A DNA stretch of 56,825 nucleotides, from NCBI GenBank assembly GCA_018240785.1, contig JAFEFC010000032.1:1-56825 (forward strand), read 5' to 3'. This stretch comes from Pseudomonadota bacterium. Lineage in GTDB: Bacteria > Pseudomonadota > Gammaproteobacteria > Burkholderiales > Rhodocyclaceae. The notes under the pieces are model-generated. The model had not been told where the DNA came from, did not search any database, and saw only the letters and a program-made list of their open reading frames with translations. Each line of letters opens with the position of its first letter. Position 1 is the stretch's first letter. Position numbers and translations under genes: made by a program. This document shows, one piece after another, positions 29,249-37,119 of this stretch.

Positions 29249-30091
29249 TCACAGCCCGAACAGCCGCGCCGCGTTGCCGTACAGCACCTTGTCCAGCACC
29301 GACTCGCGAAAGCCCAGCTCGACGAAATCGCCGATCGACTGGCGGATCGGGCGGAACGGATAGGACGAGCCGAACAGGAACTGATCGGCCATGAAGCCGT
29401 TCGCCGCTTCCACATAGGGCTTGCTGCCGGCCACGAACAAATACATGTCGGGCACGAGGTGGATGTTCTCGTAGCGGAACGCGAGGCCGATGGCCTGCGC
29501 CACGTTCGGCCACCAGCCGTGGTAGCAGACGATGGGCAGTTGCGGGAAGGCGCGTGCGACGTTCGCCAGCGGCGCCGGGTCGTTGAAGCGCGGGTCGGGG
29601 GTGGTCGGCCCGGTCATCAGGAACACCGGTACGCCGACTTGCGCACACACCTCGTAGATGGGGAAATAGGCCGGATCGTCGACATGGCGCGCCGGGCTGC
29701 CGAAGCCCGGCTCGATGTCGATGCCGGCCAGGCCGAGTTGGCGGATCGCGCGTTCGGCCTCGTCCACCGCAGCACGGCCCTGGATCACCGGGTCCACGCC
29801 GGCGATGCCGAGCAGTTCGTCATGGCCGTGAGTGATGCGGTGGATCAGCTCGATCGGCAGGTGCTGCGACGGCGTGTGCCGCCCCACCACCACTGCCTTC
29901 GTCAGTCCGGCGTCGCGCACCTCGGCGAGGAAACCTTCCTGCGTGTGCGAGCGGGTGAAATGCTCGTCGCTGCCGCGGGTGCCGACGCGCCGGTTGAGCC
30001 AGCGCGCCGTGTCGTACTCGGGCGTGCCCGGCGTGGCGCCGAAGAAGTCGTGCAGGAAGGCCGGCCGGCAACGCATGTCGATGACTTTCAT
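29249..30091 (-). CDS. Amidohydrolase family 2 (ACMSD/TIM-barrel) protein coupled to ssuD
   Basis: A 280-residue metal-dependent hydrolase or decarboxylase of the amidohydrolase-2 family: N-terminal [22 protein letters not shown], a central VFLMTGPTT, the active-site His in VCYHGWWP, and the terminal [10 protein letters not shown] with [10 protein letters not shown], which is the usual NAARLFGL ending. Note the N-terminal HxH motif is replaced by MRCRP, so metal binding may differ from the classic pattern. The ATG overlaps the ssuD stop by 4 bases. A role in processing an aldehyde or acid formed by SsuD is possible but unproven. Confidence 0.82.
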   Translation of the reverse strand: MKVIDMRCRPAFLHDFFGATPGTPEYDTARWLNRRVGTRGSDEHFTRSHTQEGFLAEVRDAGLTKAVVVGRHTPSQHLPIELIHRITHGHDELLGIAGVDPVIQGRAAVDEAERAIRQLGLAGIDIEPGFGSPARHVDDPAYFPIYEVCAQVGVPVFLMTGPTTPDPRFNDPAPLANVARAFPQLPIVCYHGWWPNVAQAIGLAFRYENIHLVPDMYLFVAGSKPYVEAANGFMADQFLFGSSYPFRPIRQSIGDFVELGFRESVLDKVLYGNAARLFGL

Positions 30092-31236
30092 GCCGCCTCC
30101 TTCACCGCCGCCGGCTTCTTCACCGTGCTGGCGTCGAACGGGCCACCGGTGATCACCTGGTCCTGGATCGTCACCGGCGCCTTGCCCGGCAGTAGCGGGA
30201 ACACCAGTTCGGCGAAGCGCCAGGCTTCTTCCAGATGCGGATAGCCCGACAGCACGAAGGTGTCGACGCCGAGATCGGCATATTCCTTGAGCCGGGTCGC
30301 GACCGTCTGCGGGTCGCCCACCAGCGCGGTGCCGGCGCCGCCGCGCACCAGGCCCACGCCCGCCCACAGGTTGGGACTGACCTCGAGCTTGTCGCGGCGG
30401 CCGCCGTGCAGCGCGGCCATGCGGCGCTGGCCTTCGGAATCCATCGTCGCAAAGCGCGCCTGCACCTTGGCGATGGTGTCGTCGTCGAGGCGGCTGATGA
30501 GCTTGTCGGCCTCGGCCCAGGCCTCCTCGTTCGTCTCACGCACGATCACATGCAGGCGCACGCCGAAGCGGACCTTGCGCCCCCGGCTCGCGGCTCGGGC
30601 GCGCACGTCGGCGATCTTCTCGGCCACCGCGGCAGGCGGTTCGCCCCAGGTCAGGTAGGCATCGACCTGCTCGGCCGCCAGATCGTGCGCGGCGTTCGAC
30701 GAGCCACCAAAATACAGCGGCGGGTGCGGCTTCTGCACCGCCGGGAAGAGCAGTTGCGCGCCCTGCACCTTGTGGTGTTCGCCATCGAAATCAACCTTCT
30801 CGCCCTGCAGCAGCCGACGCCAGATGGTCAGGAACTCGTTCGCCTCGTCATAGCGCGCATCGTGGTCGAGGAAGATGCCGTCGCCGGCCAGTTCCGCCGA
30901 GTCGCCGCCCGCGACCACGTTGAGCAGCAGACGGCCCTTGGTGGCCTCTTCCAGCGTGGCCGCCATGCGCGCCGCCGCCGTGGGCTTGGTCAGTGCGGTG
31001 CGCAGCGCGACCAGCAGCTTCAGCTTGCGCGTCACCGGCGCGACGCTGCCCGCCACCACCCAGGGGTCGAGGCAGCCGCTGCCGGTGGGGATCAGGATAC
31101 CGTCGTAGCCGAGGTTGTCGGCCGTCACCGCGATCTGCTGCATGTAGTCGATGGTGACCGGACGACCGGAATTGGACTTGCCGAGATAGCGGGTGTCGCC
31201 CGAGGTGGGCAGGAACCAGAAGATTTCCAGGCTCAT
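30088..31236 (-). CDS. ssuD: FMNH2-dependent alkanesulfonate monooxygenase SsuD
   Basis: A 382-residue TIM-barrel flavin monooxygenase that splits alkanesulfonates into an aldehyde and sulfite using FMNH2 and O2. Family marks: [19 protein letters not shown] at the start, [16 protein letters not shown] with the conserved active-site region Cys (Cys54 type), [45 protein letters not shown] with the conserved Arg and His, and [14 protein letters not shown] with the mobile-loop Arg. It needs reduced flavin, for which msuE nearby is the candidate. A CysB-like box lies 109-121 bp upstream. Confidence 0.95.
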   Translation of the reverse strand: MSLEIFWFLPTSGDTRYLGKSNSGRPVTIDYMQQIAVTADNLGYDGILIPTGSGCLDPWVVAGSVAPVTRKLKLLVALRTALTKPTAAARMAATLEEATKGRLLLNVVAGGDSAELAGDGIFLDHDARYDEANEFLTIWRRLLQGEKVDFDGEHHKVQGAQLLFPAVQKPHPPLYFGGSSNAAHDLAAEQVDAYLTWGEPPAAVAEKIADVRARAASRGRKVRFGVRLHVIVRETNEEAWAEADKLISRLDDDTIAKVQARFATMDSEGQRRMAALHGGRRDKLEVSPNLWAGVGLVRGGAGTALVGDPQTVATRLKEYADLGVDTFVLSGYPHLEEAWRFAELVFPLLPGKAPVTIQDQVITGGPFDASTVKKPAAVKEAA

Positions 31237-31344
31237 GAATGATCCTCGCGAATGGAATGCTTGTTAGCGGTGTGGGGCAATGGCGCCGGATGAGTTTTCG
31301 TCGGCGCCGTACGAGGTCCAATTGTCCGGATATGCGGCGAGAAT

Positions 31345-31365
31345 CGAACCAAGAAAACCTGCGTA
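31345..31365 (-). promoter_or_regulatory. Candidate CysB box upstream of ssuD
   Basis: Plus strand CGAACCAAGAAAA (31345-31357), then CCTGCG; the ssuD strand reads TTTTCTTGGTTCG. It matches the ssuA and second sbp boxes exactly over those 13 bases. It lies 109-121 bp before the ssuD start. Confidence 0.65.
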
Positions 31366-31413
31366 GCTTTGCGCGCATCCGGGAAAGCGCAGGGCGCGGA
31401 TCGAGCCCTCTTC

Positions 31414-31436
31414 GCGCCGTCAACGAGAAACGGCGC
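31414..31436. terminator. Weak hairpin between sfnG and ssuD
   Basis: GCGCCGT (31414-31420) and ACGGCGC (31430-31436) form a 7-bp stem with a 9-base loop. It lies 46 bp past the sfnG stop in the minus direction. No T tract follows, so the terminator call is tentative. Confidence 0.35.
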
Positions 31437-31481
31437 ACTTCCTCCCGACGGAGGATGCGCGCCGTCCGGATTGCACGGGGG

Positions 31482-32600
31482 TCAGGCCAGCGCGTCAGCC
31501 ACTTCGCGCCTGGCGGAAGCGGACGATATCGACTTCGCTTCGAGTTCGCGCACCAGCGGCAGCACCTTCTCGCCGAAATAGGCGACCTCTTCCTGGAAGT
31601 GCAGGAAGCCGCTCAGCACCAGATCCACGCCGACGGCCTTGAGCGCGACGATGCGTTCGGCGATCTGCTGCGGCGTGCCGATCAGGTTGGTCTTGAAGCC
31701 GTCGTTGTACTGCACCAGATCCTGGAAGGTGGACTTCGCCCAGTTGCCCTCGCCTTCCGGGCTCGCCTTGCCGGCCTGCTTCACCGCATCGCCAAAGGCA
31801 TTGACGGCCTCGGGATCGGCCTTGTCGATGATTTCCTGCAGCACCGCCTGCGCCTCCTCCTCGGTGTCGCGGGCGATGATGAAGGCATTGACGCCGATCT
31901 TCACCTTGTGCCCGGTGGCCGCCGCCTTGGTGCGAATGTCGTCCACCTGGGCCTTGATCCCCTCGACCGTGTTGCCGTTGGTGAAATACCAGTCCGACAC
32001 GCGCGCCGCCATGTCGCGTGCCGCGCGCGAGCTGCCGCCCTGGAAGATCTCGGGGTGCGGCTGCTGCAGCGGCTTGGGCTTCAGCGTGTAGTCGTGGAAG
32101 CGGTAGAAGTCGCCCTTGTAAGTGAAGTTGTCCTGGGTCCAGATGCCCTTAAGCACCTCGATGAACTCCTGCGAGCGGCGATAGCGCTCGTCATGCTCCA
32201 GCCAGGGCTCGCCGATGCCGTGGAACTCGCCACGGAACCAGCCCGACACCACATTGACCGCCACGCGGCCGCCGGTGAGCTGGTCGATGGTGGCGATCTG
32301 CTTGGCCAGCACCGCCGGATGCCACGGACCGGGCAGCACGGCGGCGATGACGCGCAGCTTCTCGGTCGCCGCCAGCAGCGCATGGCTGATCGCCACCGAC
32401 TCGTGCTGGTATTCGGCGCCATAGCCTGCGGTGAAGCGGATCTGCGACAGCGCGTACTCGAACCCCGCCTTCTCGGCGATCTGCGCCAGCTTGCGGTTGT
32501 AGTCGATGTCCCAGCTCGTGCGCTGCTCGATCTTGCTGACGACCAGCCCCCCGCTGACGTTGGGCACCCAGTAGGCAAACTTGATGTTTTCGCGGCTCAT
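31482..32600 (-). CDS. sfnG: FMNH2-dependent dimethyl sulfone monooxygenase SfnG
   Basis: A 372-residue TIM-barrel flavin monooxygenase that oxidises dimethyl sulfone toward methanesulfinate. Marks of the SfnG group: NIKFAYWVPNVSGGLVVSKIEQRT at the start in part, EYALSQIRFTAGYGAEYQHES, VIAAVLPGPWHPAVLAKQ, VNVVSGWFRGEFHGIGEPWLEHDERYRRS, and IFQGGSSRAARDMAA. It is 29 bp downstream of msuE on the same strand; both lie under a sigma-54 promoter. With SsuD-type enzymes it allows growth on dimethyl sulfone as a sulfur source. Confidence 0.95.
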   Translation of the reverse strand: MSRENIKFAYWVPNVSGGLVVSKIEQRTSWDIDYNRKLAQIAEKAGFEYALSQIRFTAGYGAEYQHESVAISHALLAATEKLRVIAAVLPGPWHPAVLAKQIATIDQLTGGRVAVNVVSGWFRGEFHGIGEPWLEHDERYRRSQEFIEVLKGIWTQDNFTYKGDFYRFHDYTLKPKPLQQPHPEIFQGGSSRAARDMAARVSDWYFTNGNTVEGIKAQVDDIRTKAAATGHKVKIGVNAFIIARDTEEEAQAVLQEIIDKADPEAVNAFGDAVKQAGKASPEGEGNWAKSTFQDLVQYNDGFKTNLIGTPQQIAERIVALKAVGVDLVLSGFLHFQEEVAYFGEKVLPLVRELEAKSISSASARREVADALA

Positions 32601-32629
32601 GTTCTCTTTTCCTTGATATGGGCGATGAC

Positions 32630-33214
32630 TCAGGCGGCTGCGCGCACTTGCTTCTGCACGCTCGACACCGCGGGCTGGCGCGGACGCAGGAAGGGACGCG
32701 CACGTTCCGCGGCGAGATCGATACGCGCCTGCAGCGCCGGGCTGGTGATCTGGTAGTTCTCGATTTCCGCCTCGCTGCCATACACCCCGATCGGCAGCGT
32801 GTGCGACTGGAAGAAGCTGAACAGCGGACGCAACTGGTGCTCGATGACCAGCGCATGGCGATCGCTGCCGCCGGTCGCCGCCAGCAGCACCGGCACGTCG
32901 ATCAGCGCGTTGTGGTCAACGAAGTCGAACAGGTGCTTGAACAGGCCGGTGAAGGAGGCCCGATACACCGGGCTGGCGACCACCAGGAAGTCGGCCGACT
33001 CGATCGCTGCGATGTCGGCCTTCACGTCGTCCGGCAGTTGCGACGGATACAGCGCCCCGGCCAGCTTCGGGCCGACAGTGCCGAGTTCGATCAGGCGCAC
33101 ATCGATCGGCGCCTGCTCGCCGAGCGCATCGATCAGCGCTTCGACCACGGTCAGGGTGCGGGAAGGACGTTGCAGGCCGCCGGAGACCGCGACCACCTTG
33201 ATCTGCTTGCTCAT
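32630..33214 (-). CDS. msuE: NADPH/NADH-dependent FMN reductase MsuE/SsuE type
   Basis: A 194-residue flavodoxin-fold reductase that supplies FMNH2 to SfnG and SsuD. Seen: the FMN phosphate loop AVSGGLQRPSRT, LVVASPVYRASFTGLFKHLFD, and LLAATGGSDRHALVIEHQLRPLF; these fit the MsuE/SsuE/SfnE group. The start at 33214 has AAGGTGA upstream; an upstream in-frame ATG at 33274 is past the promoter and is rejected. Its own sigma-54 promoter lies about 70-80 bp upstream. Confidence 0.93.
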   Translation of the reverse strand: MSKQIKVVAVSGGLQRPSRTLTVVEALIDALGEQAPIDVRLIELGTVGPKLAGALYPSQLPDDVKADIAAIESADFLVVASPVYRASFTGLFKHLFDFVDHNALIDVPVLLAATGGSDRHALVIEHQLRPLFSFFQSHTLPIGVYGSEAEIENYQITSPALQARIDLAAERARPFLRPRQPAVSSVQKQVRAAA

Positions 33215-33282
33215 GCTTTCACCTTTTCGTGTTGATTCAGTCGTTGTGGGGCATGCCGAGATTGGCACTTGCATCGGTATTA

Positions 33283-33297
33283 GCAGCTCGCGTGCCA
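33283..33297 (-). promoter_or_regulatory. Sigma-54 promoter of msuE-sfnG
   Basis: Read on the minus strand this is TGGCACGCGAGCTGC, preceded by C: the -24 GG at 33296-33295 and -12 GC at 33284-33283 are separated by exactly 10 bases, and the CTGGCACG core matches the sigma-54 consensus. It lies about 70 bp before the msuE start. A nearly identical arrangement precedes the second ssuA. Confidence 0.85.
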
Positions 33298-33319
33298 GAA
33301 TTTTTCTTTCGTCTAAACA

Positions 33320-33384
33320 GTCACTTGCGTCTTCGATCCGGATCGCACTGCTGCCCCGTCAGCAGCGCCCCAACCCGGCTGCTG
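33320..33384 (-). promoter_or_regulatory. Candidate SfnR enhancer region upstream of the msuE sigma-54 promoter
   Basis: Two elements are shared with the other sigma-54 promoter. The 12-mer GTCACTTGCGTC (plus strand, 33320-33331) is identical there and lies about 25 bp upstream of -24. A dyad CAGCAG (33360-33365) and CTGCTG (33379-33384) is centred about 77 bp upstream. Sigma-54 activators bind dyads at such distances, and sfnR is encoded nearby. Confidence 0.65.
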
Positions 33385-33432
33385 CGTGCGCAACACAAAG
33401 GCGTGGATTGCTCGTTCAGGTTCACCGCCGCC

Positions 33433-34275
33433 TCAAGAGCGGCTGTCGAAAACGTCGCGCCACACCAGCAGGCGTCGCTCCGCAAGCTGCAGCACGCTGT
33501 CGCTGAGCTTGCCCAGCAGGGCCAGCACGACAATGGCGACGATCACCAGGTCGGCGCGCGCCGTCTCGCGGCCGTCCGTCAGCAGGTAGCCCAGGCCGCG
33601 AGTGGCGGCGATCAATTCCGCAGCCACCAGAAACATCCAGGCCAGCGAAAGGCCGCTGCGCAGGCCGGTCAGCAGGTTCGGCAGCGAGGCTGGCAGGAAG
33701 ATGCGCACGATCAGGCGCCAACCCTTCAGTCCGAAGATCCCGCCGACCTCGACCAGCTTGCGGTCCACGTTCTTGATGCCGGCGACCAGGTTCAGATAGA
33801 CAGGGAAAAAGGCGCCGATCGCGATCAGCGTGATCTTCGGCGCCTCGTCGATGCCCAGCCACAGCAGCAGCAGCGGCACCCAGGCCAGCGACGGGATCGC
33901 GCGCAGCGCCTGGAAGGTCGGATCGAGATACATCTCGATTTCGCGCGACAGGCCGACCGCTGCGCCCACCAGCAGCGCGAGCAGCGCGCCGACGGCGAAG
34001 CCGGCAGCGACGCGGGCGCTGCTCACCATCACATGCCGGAAGAGCTCGCCGCTGGCGACGAGCTCGGACAGGGTCGCAACAAGATCCGACGGTGGCGGCA
34101 GAAGGTTGGCGCTGACCCAACCCAACCGGCAGATCGCCTCCCAGAAGGCCACCAGCACCAGCGGCAGCACCCAGCCCTTGAAGCGGGCGGCCAGCCGCCG
34201 CGCCAACTGCCCACCGCGGACCGGTGCGACAGACGCGGGCGCGACTCCCGCCTGCAGGGTCGATACATTGCTCAT
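33433..34275 (-). CDS. Second sulfonate-type ABC transporter permease (SsuC-like)
   Basis: A 280-residue membrane permease with about six helices and the SsuC/TauC segments LAWVPLLLLWLGIDEAPKI and the coupling loop EVGGIFGLKGWRLIVRIFLPASLP, then LAWMFLVAAELIAATRGLG. It is 10 bp downstream of its binding protein and the pair has no ATPase gene. Similar pairs in pseudomonads accompany sfn/msu genes. I chose ATG 34275. The stop is 136 bp before the msuE sigma-54 promoter. Confidence 0.9.
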   Translation of the reverse strand: MSNVSTLQAGVAPASVAPVRGGQLARRLAARFKGWVLPLVLVAFWEAICRLGWVSANLLPPPSDLVATLSELVASGELFRHVMVSSARVAAGFAVGALLALLVGAAVGLSREIEMYLDPTFQALRAIPSLAWVPLLLLWLGIDEAPKITLIAIGAFFPVYLNLVAGIKNVDRKLVEVGGIFGLKGWRLIVRIFLPASLPNLLTGLRSGLSLAWMFLVAAELIAATRGLGYLLTDGRETARADLVIVAIVVLALLGKLSDSVLQLAERRLLVWRDVFDSRS

Positions 34276-34285
34276 GGCCAGCGCC

Positions 34286-35257
34286 TCACTTGACGACGAC
34301 GCGGGCATGCGAGGGCTCGACCAGAGCGTCGACGACCGCTGCCACGTTCGTGCCCTTGCGCACCAGGTCCTCCTCGACCAGGATCGGCGCCGCCGCCTTC
34401 AGTGCCTCGACATGCTCGGCGCCCGGCACCGGCTTGCTGAAATCATTGCGCGACAGTTGCAGCCTGGCCACCTCGATCGGCAGCTTGGCCTCTTCCGCCA
34501 CCAGTTTCGCCGTCTCCTCCGGGTTGGCGACGATCCACTTGCGCGCCTTCTCGTACGCGGCAATCACACGCTTCACATAGCCCGGGTGCTCGCTGGCGAA
34601 GCGCTCCGAGGTGTTCAGGAAACCATAGGTGTTGTAGGCGACGTTGCGATACAGCAGCTTCGAACCGGCTTGCACCTCGCTGCCGGCCATCAACGGGTCC
34701 AGCCCCGCCCAGGCATCCACCCTGCCCTGCTCCAGCGCGGAACGGCCATCGGCATGCTGCAGCGCGAGGATCTCGACATCGCTCTTCGACAACCCTTCCT
34801 GATGCAGGCTGCGCAGCAGGAACAGGAAAGGATCGGTGCCCTTGCTCGCCGCGATCTTCTTGCCCTTCAGATCCGCGATCGACTTGATCGGCGAATCCTT
34901 GGGCACGACCAGCGCCGTCCACTCGGGGCGCGAATACACGTACACGCTCTTGATCGGGTTGCCGTTGGCCTTCGACAGCACCGCAGCAAGGCCGGCGGTG
35001 GAGCCGAAATCGACGCTGCCGCTGTTGAGGAACTCGAGCGCGCGGTTGCTGCCCTGGCTCAGCACCCATTTGACGGGCACACCGTCGGCTTTCAGGTCTT
35101 CCTCCAGCCAGCCGAACTTCTTCAGCACCAGGCTGGGCGGAGAGTAGTAGGCGTAATCGAGGCGAAGTTCGCCCGGTTTGTCGGCGGCGTGGGCGATGCC
35201 GGTGGCAAGCAGCACGCTGGCTGCTGCAAGGGTGACGCGTTCGATGGTTTTCAGCAT
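34286..35257 (-). CDS. Second sulfonate-type ABC transporter substrate-binding protein (SsuA-like)
   Basis: A 323-residue exported binding protein, signal peptide cleaved near AHA-ADK. Marks: LRLDYAYYSPPSLVLKKFGWLEEDL, KWVLSQGSNRALEFLNSGSVDFGSTAG, KGKKIAASKGTDPFLFLLRSL, and DAWAGLDPLMAGSEV, the ligand-cleft pattern of the SsuA/TauA family. It differs from SsuA at 20119 in most segments. It is under the second sigma-54 promoter, 42 bp upstream, so its expression should follow SfnR rather than CysB alone. The ligand may be methanesulfonate or another C1-type sulfonate. Confidence 0.9.
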   Translation of the reverse strand: MLKTIERVTLAAASVLLATGIAHAADKPGELRLDYAYYSPPSLVLKKFGWLEEDLKADGVPVKWVLSQGSNRALEFLNSGSVDFGSTAGLAAVLSKANGNPIKSVYVYSRPEWTALVVPKDSPIKSIADLKGKKIAASKGTDPFLFLLRSLHQEGLSKSDVEILALQHADGRSALEQGRVDAWAGLDPLMAGSEVQAGSKLLYRNVAYNTYGFLNTSERFASEHPGYVKRVIAAYEKARKWIVANPEETAKLVAEEAKLPIEVARLQLSRNDFSKPVPGAEHVEALKAAAPILVEEDLVRKGTNVAAVVDALVEPSHARVVVK

Positions 35258-35298
35258 GATGGATCCCTGTGGAGTGCTTGGTTCAGGGATCCTTCTGT

Positions 35299-35312
35299 GC
35301 ACCGATCGTGCC
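35299..35312 (-). promoter_or_regulatory. Sigma-54 promoter of the second sulfonate binding protein/permease pair
   Basis: On the minus strand CTGGCACGATCGGTGCA: GG at 35312-35311 and GC at 35300-35299 are 10 bases apart. The CTGGCACG core is the same as in the msuE promoter. It lies 42 bp before the ATG at 35257. Confidence 0.85.
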
Positions 35313-35336
35313 AGACAGGAATCTTGTTATTTTTCC

Positions 35337-35413
35337 GTCACTTGCGTCATTCACTCAGCGCCTGGGCTGTTGGGTTCGCAGCAGAGGCCAGTGCGACTGC
35401 TGCGAACCCAACA
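35337..35413 (-). promoter_or_regulatory. Candidate SfnR enhancer region with perfect 17-bp inverted repeat
   Basis: The 12-mer GTCACTTGCGTC (plus strand, 35337-35348) is identical to the one at msuE. Upstream lies a perfect 17-bp inverted repeat (35368-35384 and 35397-35413) with a 12-base spacer; its inner part is the CAGCAG/CTGCTG dyad, centred about 79 bp upstream of -24. The stem could also end transcription of the minus-strand sigma-factor operon that stops at 35541. Confidence 0.65.
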
Positions 35414-35540
35414 TGCGGATCCGGCACCGCATGGCCGGCTCAATCCCGTACTGGCTGACGCAGCACTCGACAAGGCAGTGCTGCGACGCTCCCGCCGTGA
35501 CTATCGGCATGTCTGGCAGCAGAGCGCTGCCGGTGTGCGC

Positions 35541-35996
35541 CTAGCGCGTGTGCAGATCTTCGACCGCGCTGCGCGTCCGGGGCTGATCGAGGAGCAGACC
35601 GAGAAGCCTCCCGCGCTGCCGCGCGCCGAGGATCGCCCGTTCGGCAATGAGCTGGTCGATGATCATGCGCTGCTGCGCCTGCTGCAATTCGGCGATCGCG
35701 GCGCGTTCGGACTCGATGCGCTGAGGATCGAGCGTGTCGGCGAAAAGCGCCTGGATGAGTGCGGTGCGATGGCCCTCGAGCTGAGCGCTGGCGCGGTCGA
35801 ATTGCTGAAGGAATGGTCGTTCAGCCGCTTCCCAGCGCGCTCGCTGTGCTTCGTCCAGCGCCAGGATCTGATGCAGGGCGGGCTTGGGGGCGGAAGAGGC
35901 GCCCGGCCGGAGGCGGTCGAGCACCACTGCACCGATGACGCCGAGATTGAGCGCGACGGACAGCAGCAGGGCGAGGTGAAGGCTCCTGGGTTTCAT
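35541..35996 (-). CDS. Periplasmic heavy-metal sensor/CpxP-like helical protein
   Basis: A 151-residue protein with an N-terminal hydrophobic anchor or signal (LALLLSVALNLGVIGAVVL) and a Gln/Arg/Leu-rich helical body, matching the Spy/CpxP/CnrX-like group of periplasmic metal or stress sensors (LDEAQRARWEAAERPFLQQF, QQAQQRMIIDQLIAERAIL). It has no His/Cys cluster typical for CnrX. The ATG overlaps the anti-sigma stop by 4 bases, so it is the third gene of a sigma/anti-sigma/sensor operon and probably tunes the anti-sigma factor. Confidence 0.75.
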   Translation of the reverse strand: MKPRSLHLALLLSVALNLGVIGAVVLDRLRPGASSAPKPALHQILALDEAQRARWEAAERPFLQQFDRASAQLEGHRTALIQALFADTLDPQRIESERAAIAELQQAQQRMIIDQLIAERAILGARQRGRLLGLLLDQPRTRSAVEDLHTR

Positions 35997-36511
35997 CGTG
36001 AGCTCCCGATCGGGCCGCAGGCGTCGGCGCGTGGACAGAGGTTTCCCGGGGGGACGGCGTCGAACAGGCTCATCGCGACAAGCGTCACGTTCGCCGATGG
36101 CGGCCATGCTTGCGATTGTGGATCCTCGACCTGCAGCAACATCCCGCCCAGCCACACACCCATCACGAGTGCCGCCGTGGCCCCGGCATACGGCGACAAG
36201 GCGAGCGGCCAGGCCGTCAGCGGGCGGACAAGGGACAGCAGACGCGCCCGCCATCCTGTGGCCCGGGGCGCCTGCGCCGCCGGTTCAGCCTCGGCCTGCA
36301 AGCGCGCGATGACCCGTGCGCCGAGATCGACCTGAAGCGGTACGGCGGGCAGCGCAAGGAAGGCGTCATGCAATGCCCTGAGCTCGGCCAACCTGGCTGC
36401 GCAGAGCGGACAACGCGCGCTGTGAGTGAGCACTTCCGTGCGCGCTTCGGCGGGCAAGGCATCGTCCGCCAGGGCCGAGAGCGCATCGTCGGAGGGGCAG
36501 TTCCTATTCAT
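35993..36511 (-). CDS. Membrane anti-sigma factor with zinc-finger domain
   Basis: A 172-residue protein: N-terminal cytoplasmic zf-HC2-like domain with THSARCPLCAARL (His-x3-Cys-x2-Cys zinc site), a linker, one membrane helix (about 110-128, YAGATAALVMGVWLGGMLL) and a short periplasmic tail. This is the build of anti-sigma factors that hold an ECF sigma factor at the membrane. It overlaps the upstream sigma gene by 8 bp and the downstream sensor gene by 4 bp. Confidence 0.88.
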   Translation of the reverse strand: MNRNCPSDDALSALADDALPAEARTEVLTHSARCPLCAARLAELRALHDAFLALPAVPLQVDLGARVIARLQAEAEPAAQAPRATGWRARLLSLVRPLTAWPLALSPYAGATAALVMGVWLGGMLLQVEDPQSQAWPPSANVTLVAMSLFDAVPPGNLCPRADACGPIGSSR

Positions 36512-37073
36512 GGTTCGCTCCCGCCTGCGGGTGGAAATGTTCGAGGAGCGCCGCGCGGGCGCGCGCGAGACGCGACTTCACGGTGCCTTCGGCAACGCCC
36601 AGCACATTGGCCAGCTCTGCGTAGCCGAGGCCCTCGATCTCGCGCAGAAGCAGTATCTCGCGCTGCTCGGGGGCGATCCTCTGGAGCGCGCGCTCAAGCT
36701 GCGCCTGCTGCTGGCGGCTGGCGTAACGGGCTTCGGGCCCCGGTTTGGCATCGGCGATGTCCATGCCCTCCTCCAGCGGCGCGAACTGCACGCGCTGGCG
36801 GCGGCGCAGTTGGTCGAGCGCGGCGTTGCGCGCGATCTGCAGCAGCCAGGTGGAAAAGCGGGCTTCAGGGCGCCAGCCTGGCAAGCCCTGCCAGGCCTTG
36901 ACGAACACGTCCTGCGTCAGCTCCATGGCTTCGTCGCGGGTGTCGAGCATGCGCAGGATGAAGCGGAACACACGGTCCTGGTGGCGGCGCACCAGCTCGC
37001 CGAACGCGGCCATGTCGCCCGCCTGGGCGCGCGCGACATCATCGGCATCGACGTCCGGGCCGACTTCAATCAT
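36504..37073 (-). CDS. ECF (RpoE-type) sigma factor
   Basis: A 189-residue sigma-70 family protein with only regions 2 and 4. Region 2: LVRRHQDRVFRFILRMLDTRDEAMELTQDVFVKAW in part, with WRPEARFSTWLLQIARNAALDQLRRRQR. Region 4: PEQREILLLREIEGLGYAELANVLGVAEGTVKSRLARARAAL in part. It lies with a zinc-finger anti-sigma gene and a CpxP-like gene, so it probably answers envelope or metal stress. Its target promoters are not visible in this window. Confidence 0.93.
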   Translation of the reverse strand: MIEVGPDVDADDVARAQAGDMAAFGELVRRHQDRVFRFILRMLDTRDEAMELTQDVFVKAWQGLPGWRPEARFSTWLLQIARNAALDQLRRRQRVQFAPLEEGMDIADAKPGPEARYASRQQQAQLERALQRIAPEQREILLLREIEGLGYAELANVLGVAEGTVKSRLARARAALLEHFHPQAGANHE

Positions 37074-37119
37074 GTCGGCATGGAAGGAGTCGCAGCCACG
37101 CGCTGCCTCATCGACCGGC

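Noticed and set aside
35368-35413. Perfect 17-bp inverted repeat as a plain terminator of the sigma-factor operon
   Set aside because: Possible, but it is about 130 bp beyond the stop, has no T tract, and its inner dyad is matched at the msuE promoter at the same distance, which fits an enhancer better.
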